Shown here: in pieces, positions 46,651 through 55,050 of the stretch
How the letters are laid out: each line of letters starts with the position of its first letter
Numbering within the stretch: the stretch's first letter is position 1
Assembly (NCBI GenBank): GCA_016789845.1
Contig: JAEUQA010000041.1
Span: 1-64,000 of the forward strand
DNA: 64,000 bases
Reading direction: 5' to 3'
Origin: Chromatiales bacterium
GTDB lineage: Bacteria; Pseudomonadota; Gammaproteobacteria; Steroidobacterales; GCA-2729495
Position numbers and translations under genes: made by a program
Notes under the pieces: model-generated
Database searches by the model: none
Seen by the model: only the letters and a program-made list of their open reading frames with translations
Told to the model about the DNA's origin: nothing

Positions 46651-47007
46651 CTACCTGGCAGCGGGAACGACGCAGCGGATCTCCCAGCGCTGCTGATAGC
46701 CGGCCGGATTGTCCTCGAGGTAGTCGAACGGCCGCCGGGCCGCCACCTCGTGCCCCGACGTGCAGAGCCGGCGCTGCTCCAGCCAGGCCTGGAGCCAGGT
46801 CATCCGAGCCTCTTCCGCCGCGGGATCGCCCTCGGGGAAGTCGGGGCCGAAGCGGACGTCGAAATAGATCGTGTCCGGCTTGTCGAAGGGCTGGACGATG
46901 CGGCTGTTGCGGTGCCGGTCGAAATCCGCGCTCTTGTCGAGGACATCGGCCGCGCAGCCGGCCAGCAGGACCAGCGTCGCCGCGGCAAGCCCGATGAACT
47001 GTCGCAA
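46651..47007 (-). CDS. small lipoprotein of unknown function
   Basis: The 118-residue protein starts at TTG 47007, with GGAGGG four bases upstream. The leader ends in a clear lipobox LLAGC (residues 14-18). The mature part contains a possible disulfide (RRLCTSG and EIRCVVP). An ATG at 47130 in the same frame would bury the lipobox in a 41-residue extension and is rejected. It is predicted to be membrane-anchored outside the cytoplasm. The family is unknown. Confidence 0.7.
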   Translation of the reverse strand: MRQFIGLAAATLVLLAGCAADVLDKSADFDRHRNSRIVQPFDKPDTIYFDVRFGPDFPEGDPAAEEARMTWLQAWLEQRRLCTSGHEVAARRPFDYLEDNPAGYQQRWEIRCVVPAAR

Positions 47008-47414
47008 GGAACCCTCCGTAGGGCAGGGCGCTGCCCCGCAAAGGTCCCATTGTTGCAGCGCTGCCGCGCCCGGACCACCCCGGCGGGCAGCCCATGGCCA
47101 CGGCCCGATCCCGCCGCGGAAACCCGTCACGGCATGGCCGGGGCAAGCTGCATTGCCCGCATATCCGTGTGCAATCGCCAGAAAGATCGGGTAGATTTGT
47201 CGCCCTTGGGCCGAGGGGGGTTCCCGGTCCGGATGGAACTGGCCCCGCTGCCGTACGAAAACTGACCGGTCCCGCGGTACGAAGAAGCCAGCACTGCTAC
47301 TGCTCAGTCAGGGTAGCGCCCGGAGGTTCCTGGCGGGAACTGGCGTGTCTTGTGGCAGGCGAGTAGAACTGGCCTTGGAAACAGAAGCCCCAAAGGCAGA
47401 CCTGAAGAGCAGAC
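47008..47414. other. 407-bp spacer upstream of the TonB operon
   Basis: No gene with good coding character is seen. The stretch separates the reverse-strand lipoprotein gene from tonB. It includes a nearby direct repeat of GTACGAA (about 47251 and 47278), which could be a regulator site. No consensus Fur box is recognisable by eye. I cannot assign a promoter with confidence. Confidence 0.45.
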
Positions 47415-48050
47415 ATGGACAGCACCTTCGACACCGGCCTGGGCAGTAGCGGTCGCAAGGCGACGATCTTCGGGATCATCGTCGCCTTTCACGCGCTGCT
47501 GGTGTGGGGCCTCGTCACCAGCCTCGGCATCATCCAGGTCGACCGGCCGCCACCGCCGATCATCGCGGAGATCCTCGAGGAACTGCAGGAAGAGGACGAA
47601 CCACCGCCGCCGCCACCGGCGATCGAGACGCCCCCGCCCTATGTGCCGCCACCGGATATCGTCGTTGATGTCCCGGTAGACGCGCCGGCGACCACCGCCC
47701 TGACCAACGTCACCAACGTGAAGCCGCCGCCGGCACCGCCCCCCGCCGCCAAGGCCGTGGTCAAGAAGGCTCCGGAGATCGATCCCAAGTTCAAGCGCCG
47801 TTTCCAGCCCGAGTACCCGCCCACCTCCCGCCGCCTTGGCGAGGAAGGCTCCGTGGTGCTGCAGGTGCTCGTGGGGCCCGACGGCACGGTAAAGGATGGC
47901 AAGATTCAGAAGAGCAGCGGCTTCCCGCGACTCGATGAAGCAGCACTCAAGCACGCCCTGCGGGCCTGGCGTTTCACGCCGGGTACGGAGGACGGGGCTC
48001 CAGTGACGATATGGCACTCGGTCAAGGTAACGTTCAAGATCGAGGGTTGA
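47415..48050 (+). CDS. tonB: TonB energy transducer
   Basis: The 211-residue protein has one membrane segment (about 17-40), a proline-rich spacer (about 44-120, DRPPPPI and PPPPPPA) and the TonB C-terminal domain (about 125-211, QPEYPPTSRRLGEEGSVVLQVLV, FPRLDEAALKHALRAWRF). It spans the periplasm and carries proton-motive energy to outer-membrane receptors. It is the first of six same-strand genes and is followed 46 bp later by exbB. Confidence 0.92.
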   Translation: MDSTFDTGLGSSGRKATIFGIIVAFHALLVWGLVTSLGIIQVDRPPPPIIAEILEELQEEDEPPPPPPAIETPPPYVPPPDIVVDVPVDAPATTALTNVTNVKPPPAPPPAAKAVVKKAPEIDPKFKRRFQPEYPPTSRRLGEEGSVVLQVLVGPDGTVKDGKIQKSSGFPRLDEAALKHALRAWRFTPGTEDGAPVTIWHSVKVTFKIEG

Positions 48051-48096
48051 TTTCAAAGCCGCGGGAAACCGGGGCAATATTCAAGGTAAGTGAGTC

Positions 48097-48957
48097 ATGG
48101 CAGGCGAGAACATTCAGCTGGCACAGAACACCGACGCAGAGTTGGCGGCCCCCGCCGATCTGGCGATTCCGGGAGCCGACGGCACCCTTCCGGTGGACCC
48201 GGGCGCCGCACCGATGGAAGGCGGCACGATGGATATCGCGCCGATGGACGACCTCCCGGTGGATACCAGCTTGGCCGCCAACGAGGCCGAGAACCCCTAC
48301 GGCCTGGCCGAGCTGTGGGGCCAGGGCGACTTCGTCGCCCGGGGCACGCTCATCATCCTGGTGCTGATGTCCCTGTATTCCTGGTTCATCATCCTGACCA
48401 AGCTGTGGGAGCAGCAGCGGCTCCTCAAGCAGGCCCGGGAAGCCAGCCGGGACTTCTGGACCGGCAACTCGCTGAATGAAGGCATGCAGAAGCTTTCCGG
48501 CAAGGGCAACGTGTTCCGGTCCATGGTCGAGAGCGGCATCAAGGCCAGCCAGCACAGCGAGGGCAAGCTTACCGAGCACGTGCCCGTCGCCGAATGGATC
48601 AGCGCCAAGCTCCAGCAGAACGTGGACCGCATGAACAACGACCTGCAGCGCGGCCTGTCCTTCCTGGCGTCGGTGGGCTCCACCGCCCCGTTCGTCGGCC
48701 TCTTCGGCACGGTGTGGGGCATCTATCACGCCCTCATCGCGATCGGCGTCGCCGGCCAGGCCAGCATCGACAAGGTGGCCGGCCCCGTGGGTGAGGCGCT
48801 GATCATGACTGCCATCGGCCTCGCGGTCGCAGTGCCGGCGGTGCTGGGCTACAACTGGCTGCTGCGCAGGAACAAGGCCATCCTGGACCAGCTGCGCTAC
48901 TTCACCAACGACCTGTATGCGGCACTCATCGGCGGCAGCGCCGGCGCACGCAAGTAG
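48097..48957 (+). CDS. exbB: ExbB/TolQ proton-channel protein with long acidic N-terminus
   Basis: The 286-residue protein has three membrane segments (near 88-107, 188-208 and 232-255) and the ExbB core: FLASVGSTAPFVGLFGTVWGIYHAL and GPVGEALIMTAIGLAVAVPAVLGYNW. The first 80 residues are acidic and Ala/Pro-rich, with no hydrophobic signal. That is longer than in most ExbB proteins. With ExbD it uses the proton gradient to power TonB. It follows tonB and precedes two exbD genes. Confidence 0.92.
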   Translation: MAGENIQLAQNTDAELAAPADLAIPGADGTLPVDPGAAPMEGGTMDIAPMDDLPVDTSLAANEAENPYGLAELWGQGDFVARGTLIILVLMSLYSWFIILTKLWEQQRLLKQAREASRDFWTGNSLNEGMQKLSGKGNVFRSMVESGIKASQHSEGKLTEHVPVAEWISAKLQQNVDRMNNDLQRGLSFLASVGSTAPFVGLFGTVWGIYHALIAIGVAGQASIDKVAGPVGEALIMTAIGLAVAVPAVLGYNWLLRRNKAILDQLRYFTNDLYAALIGGSAGARK

Positions 48958-48984
48958 CTGGTCAGGGCCAGAGGGAGCAGCATC

Positions 48985-49422
48985 ATGGGCATGAACGTCC
49001 CGGCGGGCGATAACGACGGCGAAGGGGAGATCCTCTCGGCGATCAACACCACGCCGCTCGTGGACGTCATGCTCGTGCTGCTCATCATCTTCCTGATCAC
49101 CATCCCGGTGATCACGAGGACGGTGCAGCTGGACCTGCCCAAGGCCACCAACATCGCGACCGTGACGAAGCCGGAGAACATCACCGTCGCGGTGGACCAG
49201 CGGGGCAACATCTACTGGAAGGAATCCCTGGTTCCCAACCAGCAGGCCCTCGCCGACCTCATCCGCGCCGCCGCGGTGACAGTTCCGCAGCCGGAGATCC
49301 ACGTGCGGGGCGATCGCAACGTGCGCTTCGAGAACGTCGGACGCGTGATCCTGGCCCTGCAGAAGGGCGGCATCCAGAAGGTCGGCTTCATTTCCGAGCC
49401 AAATCGCGGCGGCCCCCGCTAG
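48985..49422 (+). CDS. exbD: ExbD biopolymer transport protein, copy 1
   Basis: The 145-residue protein has one membrane segment (about 25-45) with the key aspartate in NTTPLVDVMLVLLIIF (Asp27). A periplasmic domain ends LALQKGGIQKVGFISEP. It completes the proton channel with ExbB. A good AGGGAG lies before the ATG. It is followed 37 bp later by a second, divergent copy. Confidence 0.92.
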   Translation: MGMNVPAGDNDGEGEILSAINTTPLVDVMLVLLIIFLITIPVITRTVQLDLPKATNIATVTKPENITVAVDQRGNIYWKESLVPNQQALADLIRAAAVTVPQPEIHVRGDRNVRFENVGRVILALQKGGIQKVGFISEPNRGGPR

Positions 49423-49459
49423 GGTCCAATCCAAAGGCCAGGCCAGAGGTCAGAACACC

Positions 49460-49882
49460 ATGGGTATGTCAGTAGGTTCCGGCGGGGGCGAAGGCGCCCC
49501 CATGATGGAGATGAACACCACGCCACTGATCGACGTGATGCTCGTGCTCATCATCATGCTGATCGTCACGCTGCCGGTGATGACCCACGCGGTAAAGCTC
49601 GACATGCCGCAGACCAACAATCCGCCACCGCTGGTTCCTCCGGAGGTGATCAACATCATGGTTGACTACGACAACTCGATCTCCTGGAACGGCACGCCAG
49701 TGCCGAATCTCGCCACCCTCGAGCGTTACTTCAAGGTCGAGTCCCAGAAGGATCCGCAGCCCCAGGTTGCGATCGAGGCACACCCCCGGGCCAAGTACGA
49801 CACGGTTGCCCAGGTGCTGGCGAGTGCGCAGCGCAACAGCATGGTGAAGATGGGTATCGTCGGAACTGAAAAGTTCCAGTAA
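49460..49882 (+). CDS. ExbD biopolymer transport protein, copy 2
   Basis: The 140-residue ExbD-like protein has Asp25 in NTTPLIDVMLVLIIM and a different periplasmic domain (VAIEAHPRAKYDTVAQVLASAQ). Two ExbD proteins in one TonB operon are known from Xanthomonas, where the second is needed for some but not all TonB functions. The copy here may tune the same system, which is inference. Confidence 0.9.
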   Translation: MGMSVGSGGGEGAPMMEMNTTPLIDVMLVLIIMLIVTLPVMTHAVKLDMPQTNNPPPLVPPEVINIMVDYDNSISWNGTPVPNLATLERYFKVESQKDPQPQVAIEAHPRAKYDTVAQVLASAQRNSMVKMGIVGTEKFQ

Positions 49883-50018
49883 CGCCCCAGCCCAACGACC
49901 CGGCTCATCCCCGGCCAGGGTCGATTAAGGACTGATTCACAGGGTCGGCGGAACATCCCGCCCATGACCAGCGACGCGGCATAGACCCGTCAGCCAACGA
50001 TTGATCGGAGTTTTGACC

Positions 50019-51281
50019 ATGCGCAAGATCGTCCCCGCCCTGGCCACTGCCGGCCTGATGCTCCTAGGGTGCGCTTTCCTGAATGCGAGCCTGATGCCTG
50101 CCGCCCAGGCCCAGGCATCGAGGGCCAAGGCGCCCAAGATCAACCCCAAGGTCCTGAAGCCGCTGCAGGCGGCGCTGGAACTGACGAAGGTCGACAAGTA
50201 CGCCGAGGCGGAAGTCCAGTTGCAGGCGGCCGACGCCGTCCCGGACAAGACGCCGTTCGAGCAGTTCCAGGTCGATGAGCTCATGGGCTTCGTCTCGATC
50301 AAGCAGCAGAAGTACAACGCCGCCGCTGCGGCCTACGACCGGGGGCTCGCGTCCGGTCTCCTGCCGCCGGAGCAGGTCAACGACCGCCTGCGCCTCCTTG
50401 CCCAGCTCTACCTGCAGACCGACCCCAGGGACCTGGCCAAATCCGGCGAGTTCGGCAAGCGCTGGCTGGAGGCCACGGGCACCCGTGACCCGGTCATGCT
50501 GGGGCTCGTGGGCCAGTCGGCCTACTTCAGCGACAACTTCAGCGAGGCCGCGAATTACATGAAGGAGGCGGCGGCGGTGGCCCGGGCGGCGGGCAACAAG
50601 CCCGAGGAGAACTGGCTGCTGGTCCTGCAGAGTGCCTATTCCAAGCTGAAGAACGCGCCGGGCATCACCGAGGCCACCACCGACCTCGTGCGCTACTACC
50701 CGCGCCCGGAGCACTGGAAGACGCTGACCAGTGGCCTGCTCGCCCAGGCGGCCAGCAAGGACCGGCAGATCCTCCAGGTTTTCCGGCTGATGTACCAGGT
50801 GGACGCCATGGACGACGCGGACGAGTTCACGGAGGCCGCCAACGCCGCCACCGTCCTCGGGTCTCCCGGCGAGGCGCTCAAGTTCATGGAGAAGGGCTAC
50901 GCCACCGGCGTCCTGGAGAACAGTGGCGACAAGGCGAAGAGCCAGGCCCTGCTGGCGGAGTCCAGGCGCCTTGCTGCATCCGACCAGAAGACCCTGCCCC
51001 AGTTCGAGAAGGAGGCCCTGGCGGCCAAGGCGGGCGAGGCGGACGTCAGGCTCGGCGAGGCCTACCTGAGCTACGATCAGCCGGCCAAGGGCCTTGAGGC
51101 AATACAGCGCGGCATCGGCAAGGGTGGCGTCAAGAACGTCGACGAGGCCAACCTGTCCCTGGGACGGGCGTATATCCTTACCAGGAACGCCGCGGAGGCA
51201 GTGAAGGCGTTTGAATTGGTCAAGAGTCCGGAGTATGCCCAGCTGGCGCAGCTCTGGTCGATCTACGCGGGCCAGCAGTAG
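50019..51281 (+). CDS. exported TPR-like repeat protein, TonB operon, copy 1
   Basis: The 420-residue protein has a signal peptide (to about residue 32, AQAQA) and helical repeats of TPR type throughout (KYAEAEVQLQAADAV, YNAAAAAYDRGLASG, LGRAYILTRNAAEAVKAFELV). I use ATG 50019 because GGAG lies 8 bp upstream. A TTG at 50001 would add six residues. It shares architecture and sequence with the next gene. Its position after exbD suggests a periplasmic or envelope partner of the TonB machinery, comparable to TtpC-type proteins of Vibrio TonB2. That comparison is by context only. Confidence 0.82.
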   Translation: MRKIVPALATAGLMLLGCAFLNASLMPAAQAQASRAKAPKINPKVLKPLQAALELTKVDKYAEAEVQLQAADAVPDKTPFEQFQVDELMGFVSIKQQKYNAAAAAYDRGLASGLLPPEQVNDRLRLLAQLYLQTDPRDLAKSGEFGKRWLEATGTRDPVMLGLVGQSAYFSDNFSEAANYMKEAAAVARAAGNKPEENWLLVLQSAYSKLKNAPGITEATTDLVRYYPRPEHWKTLTSGLLAQAASKDRQILQVFRLMYQVDAMDDADEFTEAANAATVLGSPGEALKFMEKGYATGVLENSGDKAKSQALLAESRRLAASDQKTLPQFEKEALAAKAGEADVRLGEAYLSYDQPAKGLEAIQRGIGKGGVKNVDEANLSLGRAYILTRNAAEAVKAFELVKSPEYAQLAQLWSIYAGQQ

Positions 51282-51305
51282 CAGTCTTTAGGACGGGTCG
51301 GACAA

Positions 51306-52529
51306 ATGCGCAAGAAGTCTCTGCTGATCGTTTTCCTCGCCGTGGCGGCCAGCCTGGCCGTCGGCGGCCTGGTGGCCCCGGCGCCGGCATTTGCCCAGCA
51401 GGCAAAGGTGGGCAAGAAGGTGGGCGATCCGCTGGCCGAGGCCCTGGCGCTGGGCAAGAAGGGGCAGTACCCACAAGCGCTCGCCAGGCTCAAGGCCGCT
51501 GATGCGGTCGCCGGCAAGACGGCTTTCGAGCAGTTCAAGATCAACGAGACCTACGGCTTCATCTACTCCCAGCAACGCAACTACGCCGCCGCGGCAGCCG
51601 CGTTCGAGAAGAGCCTCAACTCCGGGCAGCTCCCGGCTGGCCAGGTGAATGACCGCCTCAAGCAGCTTGCCCAGCTCAACTTCCAGTCGCCCCGGAACCT
51701 GGACAAGGTGATCGATTACACCAACCGTTACCTCAAGGCCACCGGCGGCGGGGACCCCGCCATGCACGCCATGCTCGGCCAGGCCTACCAGCTGCAGGGC
51801 AACGACAAGGCCGCCATCGCCTCGGTACAGAACGCGGTGCGCCTCTCGGGCGGGCGACCCGCCGAGAACTGGCTGCGCATCCTGCTGCAGTCCTACAGCA
51901 GGCTGGGCGACACCAATGGGGTGGCCGCGACCACGGAGAGGCTGGTCAGCCAGTACCCGACGCCGGACAACTGGAAGCTGATGTCGAGCACGCTGCGCAA
52001 GCAGGCGTCCGGTGACGACCGGGTGGCCCTGAACGTCTACCGCCTCATGGGCGAGCTCGACCTCATGGACAAGCCGGACGATTGCATGGATGCCGCGATC
52101 GTCGGCATCCAGTCCGGCCTGCCGGCGGAAGCCGTGAAGGTCATGGACAAATGCACCGCCCGCAAGGTCTTCGGTCCGGAGGATGAGGCCCGCAGCCAGA
52201 GGATCCTGGCGGACGCCCGCAAGCGGGTAGCCGCCCAGCAACCAAACCTCGGGAAGATCGCCCAGCAGGCCTCGGCCTCCAAGTCAGGCCAGGACGAGAT
52301 CGAGGTGGGCGAGGTCCTGCTCAGCTACGGGCAGGCCGACAAGGCCCTGGCGGCTGCCCAGCGCGCCGTACAGAAGGGCGGCGACCGGGACTCGGCGATG
52401 ATGCTGATGGGCCGGAGCCAGATCCAGCTGAAGAACGGGGCTGAAGCCCGCAAGGCCTTCAGCCAGGTGAAGAGCCCCGAGGCTGCTTCTGTCGCCAAGC
52501 TCTGGGGCATCTACGCTTCCCGGATCTGA
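51306..52529 (+). CDS. exported TPR-like repeat protein, TonB operon, copy 2
   Basis: The 407-residue paralogue of the preceding protein has a signal peptide ending AFAQQ (about residue 31) and the same block order: ARLKAADAVAGKTAFEQF, YAAAAAAFEKSLNSGQLP, VNDRLKQLAQL. Similarity to copy 1 extends to the C-terminus (AEARKAFSQVKSPEAASVAKLWGIYAS), so a tandem duplication is clear. It starts 24 bp after copy 1. A GC-rich hairpin follows the stop. Confidence 0.83.
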   Translation: MRKKSLLIVFLAVAASLAVGGLVAPAPAFAQQAKVGKKVGDPLAEALALGKKGQYPQALARLKAADAVAGKTAFEQFKINETYGFIYSQQRNYAAAAAAFEKSLNSGQLPAGQVNDRLKQLAQLNFQSPRNLDKVIDYTNRYLKATGGGDPAMHAMLGQAYQLQGNDKAAIASVQNAVRLSGGRPAENWLRILLQSYSRLGDTNGVAATTERLVSQYPTPDNWKLMSSTLRKQASGDDRVALNVYRLMGELDLMDKPDDCMDAAIVGIQSGLPAEAVKVMDKCTARKVFGPEDEARSQRILADARKRVAAQQPNLGKIAQQASASKSGQDEIEVGEVLLSYGQADKALAAAQRAVQKGGDRDSAMMLMGRSQIQLKNGAEARKAFSQVKSPEAASVAKLWGIYASRI

Positions 52530-52540
52530 CCCTTGCCGGC

Positions 52541-52565
52541 GGGGGGGCGCTGTGTCGCTCCCCCC
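52541..52565 (+). terminator. hairpin after the TonB operon
   Basis: GGGGGGGCG (52541-52549) pairs with CGC-t-CCCCCC (52556-52565), with one bulged base and a 6-nt loop. Only a weak T run follows (TCAGTTT), so intrinsic termination is uncertain. The position, 12 bp after the last stop of the operon and before potF, fits. Confidence 0.4.
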
Positions 52566-52598
52566 TCAGTTTCCTCCGCCTTCTCAGTTCACCCGTGC

Positions 52599-52607
52599 TG
52601 GTATATA
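52599..52607 (+). promoter_or_regulatory. putative extended -10 of the pot operon
   Basis: TGG directly before TATATA (52602-52607) is an extended -10 pattern, about 50 bp before the potF ATG. No good -35 lies 17 bp upstream, which is acceptable for an extended -10 promoter. Confidence 0.45.
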
Positions 52608-52655
52608 ACTGGCCCAGAGCATCTTTCATGTTTCTGCGATCCCGGGAGAACAAGC

Positions 52656-53864
52656 ATGACGAATCCGGCGCGCGACACTTCCCCTGGTCTCAATCCCCTT
52701 GCCCGGTCACTGCTCGCCGCGGCCAGAGTGGTGGCCGTCTCGGTGCTCCTCGCGGCGTGCGGGCAGAAACCCGCAGCTCCGCCGGCGGAGCCTGCGGCTG
52801 AACCGGGTGCTGCAGCGCCGGCGGCCGTGGACACGGATGCCGAAAAGGTCCTCAACGTCTACAACTGGTCGGACTACATCGATCCGACGGTCATCGAGGA
52901 CTTCCAGAAGGAGACCGGCATCACGGTCAAGTACGACGTCTTCGACTCCAACGAGGTCCTGGAGACCAAGCTGCTCGCGGGCAGCACCGGCTACGATATC
53001 GTCGTGCCGTCCGCCTCGTTTCTCGAACGGCAGATCAAGGCCGGCGTCTTCCAGACGCTCGACAAGTCGAGGATCCCCAACCTCAAGAACCTCGACACCG
53101 AAATCACCTCCCGCGTAGCGCTGCATGACCCGGGCAACGAGCACTCCGTGAACTACCTGTGGGGTACGTCCGGGGTCGGCTACAACGAAGCGAAGATCAA
53201 GGCGGCAATGCCGGACGCGCCCCTGGACAGCTTTGCCATGTTCTACGACCCGAAGGTGGTGTCAAAATTCAAGGGCTGTGGCGTTTCCATACTTGATGCC
53301 CCGTCCGAGGTCGTCGGTACGGTCCTGATCTACCTTGGCAAGGATGCCAACAGCGAGAATCCGGATGACCTGGCGGCTGCCGAGAAGGTCCTGACGTCGA
53401 TCCGGCCCTACGTCAAGTACATCAATTCGTCCAAGTACATCGAGGACCTGGCGAACGGCGAGATCTGCCTCGCACTTGGGTGGAGCGGCGACGTTCTGCA
53501 GGCCCGGGACCGGGCCGAGGAAGCCGGCAACAACGTGGTGGTCAAGTACCTGATCCCGAGGGAAGGCGCCATCATGTTCTTCGACATGCTCGCCATACCT
53601 GCGGACGCGAAGCACGTGAAGAACGCCCACTTGTTCATCAACTACCTGCTGCGCCCGGATGTGGCGGCGAAGAACACCAACTTCGTCAACTTCGCCAACA
53701 GCAACGCGGCGTCCTTCAGCCTGGTCAACGAGGACATCCGGAACGACCCGGGCATCTACCCGGTCGAGGCGATAAAGCCGAAGCTGGTGCCGGACCTGGC
53801 TGAGAGCCCGCAGTTCACCCGCCTGCTGACCCGCAGCTGGACACGGTTCAAGACCGGCAAGTAG
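52656..53864 (+). CDS. potF: putrescine-binding protein of ABC transporter, lipoprotein form
   Basis: The 402-residue protein matches PotF: VYNWSDYIDPTVIEDFQKE, YDVFDSNEVLETKLLAG, YDIVVPSASFLERQ. Unlike E. coli PotF, it has a lipobox LLAAC (Cys35) and an Ala/Pro-rich linker before the domain, so it is probably tethered to the membrane. It captures putrescine for PotGHI. ATG 52656 follows GGGAGAAC. A longer open frame from 52533 has no sense at the N-terminus. Confidence 0.9.
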   Translation: MTNPARDTSPGLNPLARSLLAAARVVAVSVLLAACGQKPAAPPAEPAAEPGAAAPAAVDTDAEKVLNVYNWSDYIDPTVIEDFQKETGITVKYDVFDSNEVLETKLLAGSTGYDIVVPSASFLERQIKAGVFQTLDKSRIPNLKNLDTEITSRVALHDPGNEHSVNYLWGTSGVGYNEAKIKAAMPDAPLDSFAMFYDPKVVSKFKGCGVSILDAPSEVVGTVLIYLGKDANSENPDDLAAAEKVLTSIRPYVKYINSSKYIEDLANGEICLALGWSGDVLQARDRAEEAGNNVVVKYLIPREGAIMFFDMLAIPADAKHVKNAHLFINYLLRPDVAAKNTNFVNFANSNAASFSLVNEDIRNDPGIYPVEAIKPKLVPDLAESPQFTRLLTRSWTRFKTGK

Positions 53865-53877
53865 GGCCGCGCCCGCC

Positions 53878-55026
53878 ATGACCGAGAGGCAGGGCCACGT
53901 CTCCGGCGAGGGTGGGCCTCCCCGGCCGATCGACAAGTCCAACGAGTACGTTCGCATCGAGAACGTGACGAAGCGCTTCGGCGACTTCGTGGCCGTCGAC
54001 AACGTATCGCTCTCGATCTTCAAGGGCGAGATCTTCTGCCTCCTCGGCGGCTCGGGCTGCGGCAAGACCACCCTGCTCCGCATGCTGGCCGGCTTCGAGG
54101 CGCCCACGTCGGGCCGGATCTTCATCGACGGGCAGGACATGGAGGACACCCTGCCCTACGAGCGCCCCGTGAACATGATGTTCCAGTCCTACGCCCTCTT
54201 CCCCCACATGACGGTCGAGAAGAACGTCTCCTTCGGCCTGGAGCAGGAGAAACTCCCCCGCAAGGAGATCGACCAGCGGGTGGCGGAGATGCTGGAAACG
54301 GTGAAGCTGAGCGAGCTGGCGCGGCGCAAGCCCCACCAGCTCTCCGGGGGCCAGCGCCAGCGGGTGGCCCTTGCCCGGGCGCTGGTCAAGAAGCCCAAGC
54401 TGCTGCTGCTGGACGAGCCACTCGGCGCCCTCGACAAGAAGCTGCGCGAGGCCACCCAGTTCGAGCTGATCAACCTGCAGGAGAAGCTCGGGGTCACGTT
54501 CGTCGTCGTCACCCACGACCAGGAGGAAGCCATGACCCTGGCCTCGCGCATCGGGGTCATGGACCGCGGCGAGATCGTCCAGGTCGGCACGCCGACGGAG
54601 ATCTACGAGTACCCCACATCCAGGTTCGTTGCCGACTTCATCGGCTCCGTGAATATGTTCGAGGGGCGCCTGACGGAAGACGAGCCGAACTACGTGAGGA
54701 TCCACGCACCTGAACTGAGTTGCGCCATCTACGTGGATCACGGCATCAGCTCTGCCCCCGGCGCTGCGGTCTGGGCGGCCATCCGGCCTGAGAAGATCGA
54801 GCTCACCCGGGAAGAGCCTGCGGGTCCGGACAACCGGGCGCGGGGAGTGGTGAAGGACATCGCCTACATGGGCGACATGTCCATCTATCTCGTGAAGATC
54901 GACAGCGGCAAGATGGTCCGGGTAACGCTGCCGAACTCGGTCCGTCAGCTCAGTGAACGCATCTCCTGGGACGAGACGGTCTGGCTCTCCTGGGATCCCT
55001 CGAGCCCGGTGATCCTTCCCCAGTAG
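53878..55026 (+). CDS. potG: putrescine ABC transporter ATPase
   Basis: The 382-residue ATPase has Walker A GGSGCGKTT, signature LSGGQRQRVALARAL, Walker B LLLLDEPLGALD, H-loop VTHDQEEA, and a C-terminal TOBE domain (from about 290). These are the features of PotA/PotG proteins. It starts 13 bp after potF and powers uptake through PotH and PotI. Confidence 0.92.
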   Translation: MTERQGHVSGEGGPPRPIDKSNEYVRIENVTKRFGDFVAVDNVSLSIFKGEIFCLLGGSGCGKTTLLRMLAGFEAPTSGRIFIDGQDMEDTLPYERPVNMMFQSYALFPHMTVEKNVSFGLEQEKLPRKEIDQRVAEMLETVKLSELARRKPHQLSGGQRQRVALARALVKKPKLLLLDEPLGALDKKLREATQFELINLQEKLGVTFVVVTHDQEEAMTLASRIGVMDRGEIVQVGTPTEIYEYPTSRFVADFIGSVNMFEGRLTEDEPNYVRIHAPELSCAIYVDHGISSAPGAAVWAAIRPEKIELTREEPAGPDNRARGVVKDIAYMGDMSIYLVKIDSGKMVRVTLPNSVRQLSERISWDETVWLSWDPSSPVILPQ

Positions 55027-55050
55027 GCCCTTCGCGGCCGCCGGAGTCCA

